Source: Watersipora subatra
Taxonomy: Eukaryota; Bryozoa; Gymnolaemata; Cheilostomatida; Watersiporidae
NCBI RefSeq assembly: GCF_963576615.1
Contig: NC_088708.1
Coordinates: 64,210,672-64,274,671 of the forward strand
Direction of reading: 5' to 3'
Length of the DNA: 64,000 nucleotides
Shown here: piece by piece, positions 38,501-51,800 of the stretch
Numbering within the stretch: position 1 is the stretch's first letter
How the letters are laid out: each line of letters starts with the position of its first letter
Program-made: the position numbers and the translations under genes
The notes under the pieces: generated by a model
What the model was told of the DNA's origin: nothing
Database searches by the model: none
Seen by the model: the letters and a program-made list of their open reading frames with translations, nothing else

Positions 38501-41500
38501 TCGTTTTGTTCGTAATAGAAATTGACTTTAGCCGCTGTACCCAGTGGAGCGCATGGGAACATCTCAGTTTTAAGAATCTCATCAACCACGCAGTGAAGGA
38601 AGTAGTATTGCTCCTGTAAATACAATTGAATAAGCGTAAATGTAAACTTGGCCAGAAAACTAGACAAAGCACCAAATATTTAAAGGTCTCTCAAAACAAG
38701 TCTATTTTTAATCATCCATGATTGTGAACAACTGAACATCTTCAGTAGAATGTTACAGCTGTGGATTAGTAGTCTAAAAAGCATGACTTGTGAACAGCAA
38801 GTTGGGTTTCAATTCCTAAGAAGGTCACCAGTGATGACAAGTATGGTGCACAACACTCAGCTGCTTTATGCAACTTGGCTGGCTAAAACTGTTGCTGTCC
38901 CCTTGCCACTGGGTGGAAATGTAAGTACTGAGATCGTAGGGATAATGTTTATGCAAACAATCCTTTTAAAAATTAACAAACTTTACTTGCAGTGAACAAA
39001 GCAAAAATACTTGATCTCTAAGAGACACACATCTCTGCTTACGCACTAATGACTACACAATGTTTGCTACTCAAAACTGAAACTCTGAAATACTCCCACT
39101 ACAATTTTAGTAAGTATAGTTATTTGAAAACCTATATAAGATTGAGATCATAAATATTGAAACAGATCTACAATGTGAATGATTAAAATTTGATATGTAA
39201 AAAATTGTTTTTTGTATAATTAAGTTGTTAAATCTGCTATATAAACGGCAATTGTTGTCTGTGTATCTGTCTGTCCGCTTTATAGAGTACCGTACTTTTC
39301 CGACTATTAGCCGCTACTTTTATATAAGGGCGTGTCTATTCTGCGGTTTTTTTCACCGCTAGGGCGCATTAACGGGAATTTCCGGTTAGTACACGCCTCT
39401 ATTATAATACGTAACCTGCTATTCATCGTAGGGATGGACGATAAATACTGATATGCTAATAGTATGAGTTGTCTTCTCGATATATTGAGTCACCGATAAC
39501 TCCCAAATATGAGCAGTATAAATAAATTACCGCATATGGCGGTCTTTTTTTTTCGATTCGATAGTTAGTTAGTTAGTAATCTTTTATTTTGCTGATAACA
39601 AAATAACAAAAAGCCTCTATTTGCAGGCATATTATCCAATAAAACGGAAACTGTAGAAGAATCCTGAATGCAGGATAGTAGTGAACAATTCATATTTAGT
39701 TTGAGATTATTTGTGTAAAAGTTAAAAGAAAATTTACATGAGAGGATGACTTCTAATAAGTAATGCAAGATAGCTTATACAAAGATAAATTGATTGATAT
39801 CTCCACTACTTAATAACGTTGAATTTGCCGCTGTTCGTGATAGTGGGTCATGTTCATTTCCTTCAGCAGCCGAGTTACTAATTTTTTTCCAGCTACGAGT
39901 AGGCCTACTGTAACTTACTATTACAGAACTTTCACGAGTACTCCGAGGGTTGCGATACGCTATTGTGAAAAGAAAGAGAGCAGCGGCTATCGACTTACTG
40001 TCACCCTGCATCAGCCATGACCAGCTATACGTCGCCTGCTCAAAAGTAGGCACACGCCGAAAACTGTTTCTTCATACGCCCGACAGAAAAACCAAAAATG
40101 TTGTCTATCCGCATGTGTTGCGTTGAACTAAGGGAGAGAGAAAAGGAGAGAGAGAGAAAGGGAGAGAGAGAGAGCGAGGAGGAGAGGGGGGAGAGAGAGA
40201 GAAGGAGAGAAGGGGGGGAGAGAGAGGGAGAGCGAGGAGGAGAGGGGAGGGGGAGAGAGAGAGGGAGAGAGAGGGAGAGGGGGAAGAGGGAGGGAGAGGG
40301 AGAGAGGGGAAAGAGGGAGCGAGGAGGAGAAGGGGGAGAGAGAGAGGGATAGAAAGGGAGAGAAAGAGGGAGAAGAGAGAGGGGAGAAAGAGAGAGAGAG
40401 GGGAGAAAGGGAGAGAGAGAGGGAAAAAAGGGGAGAGAGAGGGAGAGCGAGGAGGAGAGGGGGGGGAGAGAGAGAGAGGGAGAGAAAGAGGGAGAGAGAG
40501 AAAGGGGGAAGAGGGAAGGAGAGAGGGGAGAGAGAGAGGGGGAGAGAAGGGGAGAGAGAGGGCGAGGGGGAAGAGGGAGGGAGAGGGGAGAGAGGGGAGA
40601 GACGGAGAGAGGGAGAGAGAGGAAAGAGGGAGAGAAGGGGTGAAGGAGAGAGAGAGGGAGAGAAAGAGGGAGGGAGAGAGAGGGGGAAGAGGGAGGGAGA
40701 GAGAGGGGAAAGACAGAGAGAGGGAGAGAGGGGAAAGAGGGAGAGAGAGAGGGAGAGCGAGGAGGAGAGGGGGAGAGAGAAAGGGAAAGAAAGAGGGAGA
40801 GAGAGAGGGGAGAGAGGGAGAGGAGAGAGAGGGGAGAGATGGAGAGAGGGGAAAGAGGGAGAGAAGGAGAGAGAGAGGGAGAGCGAGGAGGAGAGAAGGA
40901 GAGAGAGGGAGAGAAAGAGGGAGAAGAGGGAGGGAGAGAGAGAAAGGGGAGAGAGGGAGAGAGAGAAAAGAGGAGAGATGGAGAGAGGGAGATGTAACTG
41001 CATATATGGAGTTGTTTTCCGGTATGAAAGCCAACTCTCAATAAACCTTATGCTGCACGTGAATCTGCTCCTGTAGACGGGTAATGCAGCTAGTGGTTCT
41101 ATAAAGTATTCCTCAAACCTTTAAAAGAGCATCTTTTAAAGCTTGTAAACACATAAAGAGGAAGCCTGTTAAATAGACATGGATAAACGCTACAGTAAAG
41201 ATATGCGTTCTCGCAGCCATGAATATTTGCTATTTATGGACAAGCAGACCAAAACTGACTAACATGACAACATGGAGTAAGTTTTATTTCTCTAAAACAG
41301 AGAACAATATTATTAACAAGACATCAAAGCATTTCTTCCAAAATGGAGAGACAATGTACAAAAGAACAGAACAGAAAAGCGACTATATACATACATGTAA
41401 TAATAAATGTTGATTATGTGTTTCAATTTAGAAGGCTGTCTGAAAACAGTACAGAGCTGGACAAAGGTGGACTGACAAATTTACATTTTTCATAAGAGAG

Positions 41501-44500
41501 CATAAACCATAGCTGGCACATACAACTTTTATTGTATTAACTACACAAATCAGACACGCTGATTTTGATTTTGTACTGAAAATAAAGATTGGTCTACTAA
41601 CTTTCAGAGTAATGAAACCTTTTTTACAGCGTTTTATTATCGGTCTCGAAAACAACACAATCGGCACAACATGCTCTGCCCATAAATACGTGACGTAACC
41701 TAGCTTTGTAGGAATGGAAGTTTGTGATGTTTAGTCCAATTTAGAAAGAAAGATATGGGTATCTTAAAACCCATTATTATCTAAATTCAGCCTTCAAAAT
41801 AATCTCAGTATTTTCTAAAAATAGATAGGCCATTTAACATTGCATATTTAAAAATGAGCTCACAAAAGCATGATTACAACGCTAACTTGTGCAAAAACCA
41901 CACTTTTTTGAGCTCATTCTTTTTGGCGTTCAGCCTGTTAAATATCATGCAACAAGCTACGAGCGATTTTAAACAATTTATTTACTTTCCATAAAATACT
42001 GAGAATATTTTAAAGGCTGAATTTAGATAATAATGGGTTTTAAGAAACCCATCTCTATTGTTCTAAATTGGACTAAACATCCTTAACTTCCGTTCCTAAA
42101 AAGCTAGGCTACGTCGAATATTTATGGGCGGAGCTTGTTATGCCGGTTGTGTTGTTTTTGAGACAAATATTGAAATGCTTTAAAAATGTTTTCATGACTT
42201 TGAAGGTTAGTGGACAATATTTATTTTGAGTATAAAATTGAAATCACCGTGTCTAGTTTACCTAGAAAATACCACAAAAGTTGTATGTGACAGTTATGGT
42301 TTAAGTTTCCTCTAAGGGTTATTAAAAGTAATCAGAAGCATTAAACTCTGAGGCATTCAGTGTAAGGCTTTTAGCTTTATCAATTGGGCTCAAAGGTTTG
42401 CTGATGCTAGCTTTGCTATATCTGATAGCAATTGCAGAGTGTTTGATTTATCCTTAGGGTTAGCCATGTAGTTATACTGACTCCCCATACAATTGAAAAA
42501 AGGAAGTTCTGTCTAATCAAATTTTGGATTTCTTTAACAAATTTTGTTGTCTCTTTGATAACTCAATAATGATTGGTTAGCAATTGGTAAAATAATGTTG
42601 GCTTTGCTCCAACACTATAGAAAAAGAAGAAAGTGAAAAAAGTAGTACTGTCCGAGTAAAGGCAATAGAATACGTGTGGTTACCATATTCGTGATAAGGT
42701 TTGTTCAAAGCCATACAACATCTTTTTGCTTATGTCATTGGAACAGACATATGTTTATACAGACTTTGTTATCATTAAAGGTTTATGAGTTGCCGCCAGT
42801 CACTTTGTAAAATATTACTTAAAATATGCGTCACTGAAAAACCAAAAATAAATTAAAATCTGTGAACTGCTACTAATAATTGAAACGAGGATCAGAAAAT
42901 CCGTTGAAAAAGGTTTTGATATTTGTTTTCATATTAAACTTTCAATGAAAGGGTAAAGACAGATTAAACAGGCCATGATAAAAGTCATTAATATTCAAAC
43001 TGTATAAACAGTTATTTGTAGCAAAGAAAAATTATTTGGGTAGTACTTAGAAAATACTCTTTTTAAACAAAAGCACTTTTTGAATTCCTCTAAATGCACC
43101 AACAGTGTGTGTTCATAAATAATTACTATTAAAGTTATACATAAACACAGCTGTATTTCCATGACCTAAATCTATTTTGGCGGCATTTTCATCTTCAGTT
43201 TGATGAACAGTTTACTTCTGTACAAATCTCTCATTAAACTGTAAATAAATTATAACATGACAGCCATAAATTTTGACAGAAAAAATAACAGTAAAGATAG
43301 TAAAGTGTTGTGCAATTGCTAGTTACCACAACTTAAACAAGGTCTGCTGTAGAAGAAAAAACCTATTTCATAAGGGGAGCACCAGGGTATCAAATTTTTA
43401 ATAATGTTTGACCTTTGACACAGCTACGTTAGGACTGAAATGTTTAAGCATTCTTATTTGACATAATCATAGAATAAAACCAACATGCATCAACATCCGT
43501 AAATAAGGAGCTATTCAATACTGAACTAGTATCTTCCCAAAAAGACAGGGATTGTGAAGAGCACACTAACAAACTCTACCCAAATATATCTACGTGTACA
43601 ACAGTCTGCAAAAGGTCAGTAGCATAATGATGAAGTGCACTCAACTATTGAATTGAAGATCTATACACTGACCTTGACTTGCACCATGCATGGCCGTCTC
43701 AGTCTCATAGCTGCCACACATCCCAGTACATCTACTTCTTGTGTCTTCTTTGCCTCCTTCAATAAATTCCAGCAGGATATAAAAGTACCAGTTCGTCCAA
43801 CTCCAGCGCTAAAACAAGAATAACATGTTAGGTTTCTCTAACCAAAAAACTGTTTAGAACATTGCATGTCTACTTAAAGTTTTTGCATGTTCAGCCATAA
43901 AAAATTAAATTGATTTATTCAAAATGTGCCGATCTAAAATAGACAGAAAATGGCCACAAAAACAAAATATTGCTTAAAAAATGTAGTAAATTTGCATACA
44001 ACTTTTGATATTTGAAAGGAAAAAATTGCACCAAATGATTACAAGTTTTTAAAATGCTTCTCTAAAACATATTCAAGCAATGCAAAACTATCCCTGATTT
44101 AAAGTTCTTTAATTGCACTAAAATATTTTACGATCAAGTTCAATGTATTTAAAACTAGATAATCTAACGTAACAATTCGAAAAAAGTCTCTTAAAAAGTT
44201 TTCGTTGTCAAAACGTACTAAAATAATTGTCTGCTTGAGAGCATTATCAGCACAAGTTTGTAACACAACAGACAATTAAAGTCTCCCAAAACAGTTAACT
44301 GGTGGTTGACAAACCCTTAAAAGCAATATTACCTGCAGTGAACAAGCATGGGTCCTGTGAGATGCTGTGTACCTTCTTTGACCTTCTTGTAGAAAGCCAC
44401 ATATGGACTCATCTCTGCCGGCACACCATGATCTGGCCAGGAGGTGAAATGAAACTGTTTGGTTTTAAACGTTTCACCTCCCTATAAAAAATAAGAAATT

Positions 44501-47500
44501 GTTCAAAACCCCGATAAGTTGCACTGAAGCTCGGAACTCCATTGATCTATAAGGTCACTCACTGATAATTAGGTAATAAATTTTTTAGTCTATAGGAACT
44601 ATACAACATTTCCTTAAAATATTGACAGTAATATATGTTTAAGTCTGGACAGCTAGTTTTTATGTTGCAATAATTCTAGCTAAATATTGGTATCTCACAA
44701 TTACTGTGGTAACAGATTTATGCTGCAATAATTTTAACTATACAATGTTTATTAGTATCTCACAATTACCTTTGTAACAGAGAGAGACCTGACTACAAAA
44801 TCAGCCCAAATATCACAGGTAGTGAGTGTCACCTTGATGTTTCTAAACTTCATCACTCCACCTATATCCTCTGGCCAGTACTGTTCACATTTGTGCTGAA
44901 AACAATACCAAGACACAGGAATATACTGAATGTTTCTTGGCATTTTGCAACCAAATGCAGAAATGGTAGCTAGTCACTCTGGCACACAATACAAAATGTA
45001 GCCTAATAGCATATTACTTTGGAAGTATTACGTATATGTGACAGAAGAGTAATATGATTTTGCTCAAAACAGTTTAAAAGAGTTATCCCCCTGATTCAAG
45101 TTGACCATAGTTTAGAAATCACAACTAGAAGCAGGAAGTCTATGTTTGTTTGACATGACAACAAACATAAATGTAAAATTCTTGCAACGTGGAATATGAA
45201 ACAGTTTCTCAAGCTATTAACAATAAATTTAAACGAATGGTAAAATCGTCTGAGCCAAACATTTACTGCTTGAACAATGTTAAAAGATGATGTGTGTCGA
45301 AATGCAACCAATTAGTCCAACTACCAACTTTATAAGCTGCACATATCTGATATACATGTATTTTCTACAAGTTAACAGTTTTAGCCATGAAACTAAAAAT
45401 TATGATGCTACAATTTATCACTTGAGTGAGAGGGTGCTATACCCTATTTACCCTGCCCATCTCAATAATGTTTGTAACCATCACTATAGCCTTTGGTCTT
45501 TGCTGGAAGATCATCAACCAAAAGTCATTAATTGTTGTTTTCAGAGGCCCTGAAAAAGGAAGGTAAATTTTTAAGCCACTGTTATAGCATGGTGTGTGCA
45601 AACTAATAAATTTTACACTTGATGTATCTAACGTGTTGTTCATATGTTGAATTATTACAAGCACTAGTCTACAAACCATCTTCTGTTAGGTCATTCATGA
45701 GGTATTCACCTTAATGCATTTAGTTATGATTTTTAGTATTTGTATTACTCTGTGTAGTTTCTTCAAAACTATGTTGTGTAGTTGAGTAAAGTAACTTAAA
45801 AATTGTTTTGCTGATATAGCTTTTATGTGTACTATTAAAAGTGTATTTTGTAGTCACTTGCACAGTTTTGTGAACTTTTTGAATAATAGTTGTCATACGG
45901 ACAAGAAAATGTAAGACACTGTATGTAAACACCAAACCTTAACATGTGTTTCAGATAACAACAGGTGCAGCTGCATCCTACTTCTAAATAACTGAGTTTA
46001 CAATCATTTGCATAGCTACCAACCTTGCGCAGCTATGAACAGCTCTCCCTCATCGTAACCCTGCAAAACAAAATATTTATTTTAGCCATTGACTACTCCA
46101 TAACATGAACTGGTCAGTTAGGCATCCATCATCTCTTGTTTTGCAGTGTCAAGGGTCAAGCTGCATGTTTCTAAATAAGATAGAAGTGAATTGTTATTTG
46201 CATGTAAAGACTATAGGCACTGTAATAAAACCCTATCTACAACCAGTGTCAGAGACATTGATTAAACAATGACTTACTTCAAGGAAGGAAGCATTGATAA
46301 AGTCTGTTCCATCACTTTCTGGCTTATCTAAGATTACCCTGTGTCCATCCTCTAAAATTGATCAAAAATAATATAAATTAAACATCTTAAATTTTAAGCA
46401 AAACCACAAAAAAGTGTGGAAAGAATATCTGCTCTGCGGTAAATAAGCACCCAAAAAGAAACTAACAAAGATTATCACGAGCTTTTGAAAAAAGAATATT
46501 CATTGGAACTCTTTTTTCCAATTTCTATCACAGAGTTACTGAAAGAAACTTTCAGTAATGTAACATTAGCTATTAGTGATCTCATTAATTTTTTGAGTTA
46601 ATTTATTAAACCAGTTTTAAATTTTTAAGCTAGTTTTAAAACAAATGAAAACAGTCAAATTTTGCCAAATAAAAATAAGTTGTTTTGATGCTTTCATAGC
46701 ATACATTGACCAATTTTTTGGAATCACAAAACGTCAAAAGAATGTATGACACTATGTAATACCTTCCACAGTTTAAACAACTTATTAAAAATATTTCATG
46801 CAATCGTATATAGCAATCAATTGCATGCATCCCATGTAAGTACCGTTTGTTAAATGCTGAAAGTATTCAAAGTTATATTTACATGTAATTGCCACTACTA
46901 GCTAATCCACTTTTATGTTACATCTACTGTCTCCTGGTGATAACTATTTAAAACCTTTGGTGAATTGTTTGATACTGAACTGATGTATTTTGCCCATGGT
47001 ATATTATAGTGTTGGTTGTTCAAAGTATAAGATTTGTATAAAGTTTCCTTTCATTACTGTCACTCAAAATTTTGCTTAGAAATTTTGAACTTGGAGTGAA
47101 AATCTAAAGCTTTGACTTACTGGCTAGTTGCATTATTATCCACTGGTTATTAAAACTGTAATTACTTTAAAAACTTAAAATTTTGTGTGTTAAACTTACT
47201 TCACCTGTGGCAACAAATATCTGCATACAAATGTGTCTGCTATAAAACACTTGAAATAGTTGAGAACTGGTATGAAACAGGCCAGTCATTTTTGGCTTCA
47301 AAACAATTTTGTGTCTATTGATACATACAAATCCGAAAGCAAGCGCAACAAAACAAAAGGCACTAACCTGGATAGAGATTTATGTATTTACACTTTCCAC
47401 GGTTTTCTGGCAACTGCGCTACATCCATTGTTGGTTTTGGCATCTTCTGGAGAACGTCCTAAATTTAATAAAATAAAACTTGTGCATGTTATCGTTAATT

Positions 47501-48427
47501 GTTGTTCTTAGTTAGTACTTAACAAAAGTCAGGTTTATTAACATTACCACTACTCACGCATGTCACACTGCTGCTACTCAAGTGTTTTGATGTTGTTAAT
47601 ATTCACAACTAGGCTAGTGAGTGGGTTTAAAAATTATATCATTTAATTGCCGCAATAACAAACACTCAACCATATTGATCTTACATTGTATTCAGAGAAA
47701 ATAGCTTCTTTATCTGAGATGTATTCTGCGAGGTGAGACAGCAGTATTGCTTGTTTTGTAGGATGAAGATTAGGGTTCGTTAGGACTGGTCTAGGATTTG
47801 ACTTCAAGTTTGCAGGCTTCTCTAAAATGAATACAGACAAATAATGAGAGAATACAGTTAAACAGAATTATAAATAGTTATTCATAAGATGCAAATGCTT
47901 AAAGTTTCAACTAAGTTTCTTAAGGCAATACCGACTATTTGAAATATTTTTTTGTGGCGTATGTTAAATGGAAATACTTTTGATCAATTTTTGTTAACCC
48001 TGTGAGGCCCATACACAGAAGCTTTGCTCTAAAAATTTTCAAACTTTTTGGATAGTTTCCAGATATATTTATGAGTGTTTTTCTAATTTTTTTATTTTCT
48101 ACAACGACCCTGACCTGAGATATTAAATGTTGCACTCACGCAACATTGGGCTTTAATGCTACCTATATACATTACGCATTAGACAATAGTGTTATGAAGT
48201 ATTTGAGCCAGTAAAATAACTTTATTTGAATAAATAAATGGCAAATGTACTTATATACATATACATGTATACAGATACATACATATACATATATATAGTA
48301 CATATATCGAATATATATACATTCAGTATATATAAATTGTATATATACATAAATATACACATACATATATATATATATGTATATATTGTATATATGCATA
48401 CATATATGCACACACATATATATATAC

Positions 48428-48503
<76 letters not shown>

Positions 48504-48796
48504 GATAAGTTGTCAGGCCTACTGCTAACAGCACTCTACGCTCTAAAAAGTGCGGAGTGTTATAACTAACTAGAGTGTGGAATAGGTTAATGTTACTTAT
48601 CTTTGTTCCAGATTGATGTTTTATTCTGGGGTCACGACAGGTCTGTTTCGTGCTGGTGCACTCTTCAGGTGACTTGTGTTCAACACAAGTCACCTGAAGA
48701 GTGCACCAGCACGAAACAGACCTGTCGTGACCCCAGAATAAAACATCAATCTGGAACAAAGATAAGTAACATTAACCTATTCCACACTCTAGTTAG

Positions 48797-48842
<46 letters not shown>

Positions 48843-51800
48843 ACACAAGCATATAAGTTTACATCACTGTTTGGTACAAATGGACTAAATCCTGGAGCAA
48901 TATCAACCGTTCCAAAGTAACTATAGCTCTCCATTCGCTTGCAGTGATAGGTATGAAAATAATTTTGTTCATCAAGAGAGCAGAGACTATTTCACATTTT
49001 GTAGTAGTTATTTTCTTGAACAGCTTGCCGTGATTTCGCTTTGGAGCATTTATTGGGCAATGAGCAAAATTGTCATAGTGAACATTGCACGGACCTCTTC
49101 CAATTTTTTAGCTGGTGTAAGGCATAGACTAGCATCACCTGCTGCAGCTGGTCGTCCTTGTTTGGCAGCACCATTGACATGGATAAGACTGCCGGCAACT
49201 TCAGCTTGGAATTCTCTTCTATTTAGTACTTTATTTATGGTAGCTTGAGAAGGCGACTATCACTTCTGTAGATATTCCAAGTGTTGATTTCGGCTACCAT
49301 TACAAATGTCGTTACAGGTAAAGATATCATCACCGGCTCTTCATGGCAAAACGATACTTTGCTAAAAATAAATCTTACAAATCACTGCCTCCCATATTTT
49401 TATGTGGTTGTATAACAGCAGGCATGTTATAGAAATGATGCTCTTTTGATGACTTGTCCCACCGTTTGGCTTGAGCAAAGGGCTGTACACCAGTCAATGA
49501 GGAGAAAACGGTGATAACTTTGTTGTCACACTATTTGACAGCAACCACATTGTTGACCTCCTTTACATAGCTGTCATAAGATCCTTTACTATCTCGTTTG
49601 AGGACTTTGCATTATTGAGCATGCATTCTTGAACCCTGTTGGTTCGAACAGTAACTGTATAGAACATCCCAGTTTTATTTAGCTCAGAGATGAAGGGAAT
49701 AGCAATAAACAAGTTGCCTCCGACAATTTTGTACCTCCAGTTCTTTTGTAGAGTAGATGTTAGCTTGAGCACAACATCAGCTTCTTAGCCCAACTCCCTC
49801 TGCTTACCATCACTACCTTGGTATACTTCAGTCATGCAAAATGCCACTGACTCCTGCTCTATGCTAGATCTTGAAGCGCCATGGATGTGGCTTACTCTTT
49901 ATGTATTGTCGGGTTCTATTTATAGACATTCATTCCATATGGCACCTATCCTTCGTCACATTTTCCGGAGCACGTCTAGCAAATTCGTTCCATCAACTCT
50001 GCTTCTCATTCGAAGGCAATTGCTGTTGCTGTTTGAAGTGGAAGGCTTTGAATGCATTTTGTATCTACAAACTGAAACAGAATATTTTAAAATACTATTC
50101 ATCTAACACCTAAAATCGCCCAAAAGAAAGCCTACACACCTAACTATCATGCTATATCAAGTGAAATAATTGCAAAATTTTGTATCATTCGGAAATACCA
50201 ATTTGCTTTGGTAGTAAATGACTAATAGCAGTAGTACTAGTAGCAGTGAAGGTAACCTGGTAATATTACTTCAATGGTAGACAGTGTACCTCTACTACCA
50301 TCTTTACAACACTAAGTATTATGCACATCAACAAGAATGAAGAGCATTAGCCCTAACAATGGTCTATTGGAACATCCGATACTAACCCCTTGGCTTGCAG
50401 CTTAGCTATGTAGAGCCCAATGTTGCACTCCTGCACAAGAAATTTTGAGCTCATACAGATAGAAGAAAAAAATTTATTTCTTCGAAACATTTAATGTGTG
50501 TAAAAATATGGTCAACATAGTACCAAAAAACAGAAAATGAGTTATTCCAACTTACCTCAAAGAGCTATAAATCTTTGCCTAAAAAGTTGCTTTCCTCATG
50601 TGTGGTCAACTCTCAATTCCACGGAATGTTCTAGAGTTATGTGATGACATCACGAGCATGACATCCAATCAATTTTGGGTTTAGGGTTGCATAAAGATAT
50701 GTAAGAAGCCACTTGAGAATAATATTTGGCTATAAAGCATTTGTAGTTGCTCTATCTAGTTTTGAAAATTATGTTGCACCAGTGCAACAAGGGGCCTCAG
50801 AGGGTTAAAGATTATAGCACTTCGGCCATAGTAACGTTACTAGGATAAATGGAGCTGACTGCTGGTGCAACAAGTAATGTAACAAAATGTTTTTAATTCA
50901 TTTTTTGCTCAGATGTACACAGTACTATGCATTATTCTGAATAGCAATATGAAACAGTTATCAATTGTCTAGTGGTATTTTCATTTTTGTCTGAGAAACA
51001 AGCAAAAAAAATAATTGACCAAATAAAAGACAGAGAAAGAGAGAATGGTTAGTTTATTTTCTATATTACAATGACATCAAAATTTGCAATTAACCCACAG
51101 TTTGGTAACCGAAGCAAATAATGCGCAGTCAGTAAATAACTCTTACCAGGTACAGGAGGCCCCGCACTTGGAGTGAGAGAATCCATTTCATCTAAGGGCA
51201 ACTCACCTGTTTCCGAATTTTCCTTTGAAGGTGACCTAATCAAGTAAATACAGACAAAGTAGCAAACTATATAAACTTTTACTTTCCAGTCGCTGTGAAA
51301 TCAATAGCTCTGCTACACTAATTGTCATAAAAATTTCATCAGAACACTTTATCAACATTTCCTACAAACAGTGAAATGTCTATAAGCTGATGTATGCGGT
51401 TCTGAGAGGATTATTGAGTATGAGGGTACATACAATTATTTTAGTGTAGAACTGGACATGTATTAAACACAAGCTGCATTGAAAGGTATACATATTTTGC
51501 ATTATTGATGTAATCATAAGTAGAGGGTTGTAATAAACTAATAAGTAAAGGAAATATTGTTTATCGAATAGTTTTAATTTCTAATCGCAAGAAGTTACAG
51601 TTGAAAGGTTGTAAATCAGCTTGCAGCTTACACGCATGTACATTCATGATGTACATGTAGATACAGAGGCATATACATTACCTTCAAATTGTTAGTTTTA
51701 GCTGAGAGAAATCAGTTCAAAATCAGGATGAAGATTTTAAGTAGAAGGTTATGTAACTTCGTATTAAAACCAAAACGCTATGTTACAACATTTATTAAAA

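Larger units (their letters stand above)
39233..41093 (+). mobile_element. Helitron, internally deleted, carrying a long purine tract
   Basis: The left end is A|TCTGCTATATAAACGGC and the right end is GGGTAATGCAGCTAG|T. This is the expected TC...CTAG element inserted between A and T. Near the left end, GTCTGTCCGCTTTATAGAGTA matches the minus-strand fragment at 2530-2690. Inside is the C-terminal end of a PIF1-type helicase (39963-40126), then about 860 bp of GA-rich repeat. The 3' hairpin usual for Helitrons is not obvious. The element sits in a D1-D2 intron of the phosphatase gene, opposite in orientation to it. Confidence 0.65.
47994..50808 (-). mobile_element. piggyBac-type transposon with TTAA target duplications
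   Basis: TTAA at 47994-47997 is followed by CCCTGTGAGGCCC. At the other end GGGGCCTCAGAGGG is followed by TTAA at 50805-50808. The reverse complement of the right end, CCCTCTGAGGCCCC, matches the left at 12 of 13 positions. TTAA duplication and CCC-starting ends are characteristic of piggyBac. Subterminal TTGCAC..GCAAC words occur at both ends. A broken piggyBac transposase lies inside on the minus strand, plus a TA microsatellite and a 241-bp palindrome. It is in an intron between the juxtamembrane and first D1 exons of the phosphatase gene. Confidence 0.85.

Noticed and set aside
39775-40053. 92-codon minus-strand frame
   Set aside because: Antisense to the Helitron helicase remnant, whose motif is clear on the plus strand.
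40040-41041. Open frames of about 290-330 codons on the minus strand and 80-134 codons on the plus strand
   Set aside because: They lie entirely in the GA-rich purine tract. The Ser/Leu/Pro or Arg/Glu/Gly composition is forced by the repeat, and all frames are open for the same reason.
48172-48759. 195-codon minus-strand frame and the 105-codon plus-strand frame with the same N-terminal sequence
   Set aside because: Both arise from the perfect palindrome plus TA repeats. The shared peptide reflects symmetry, not two genes.
49030-50113. Plus-strand frames of 70-90 codons
   Set aside because: They are antisense to the degenerate piggyBac transposase.
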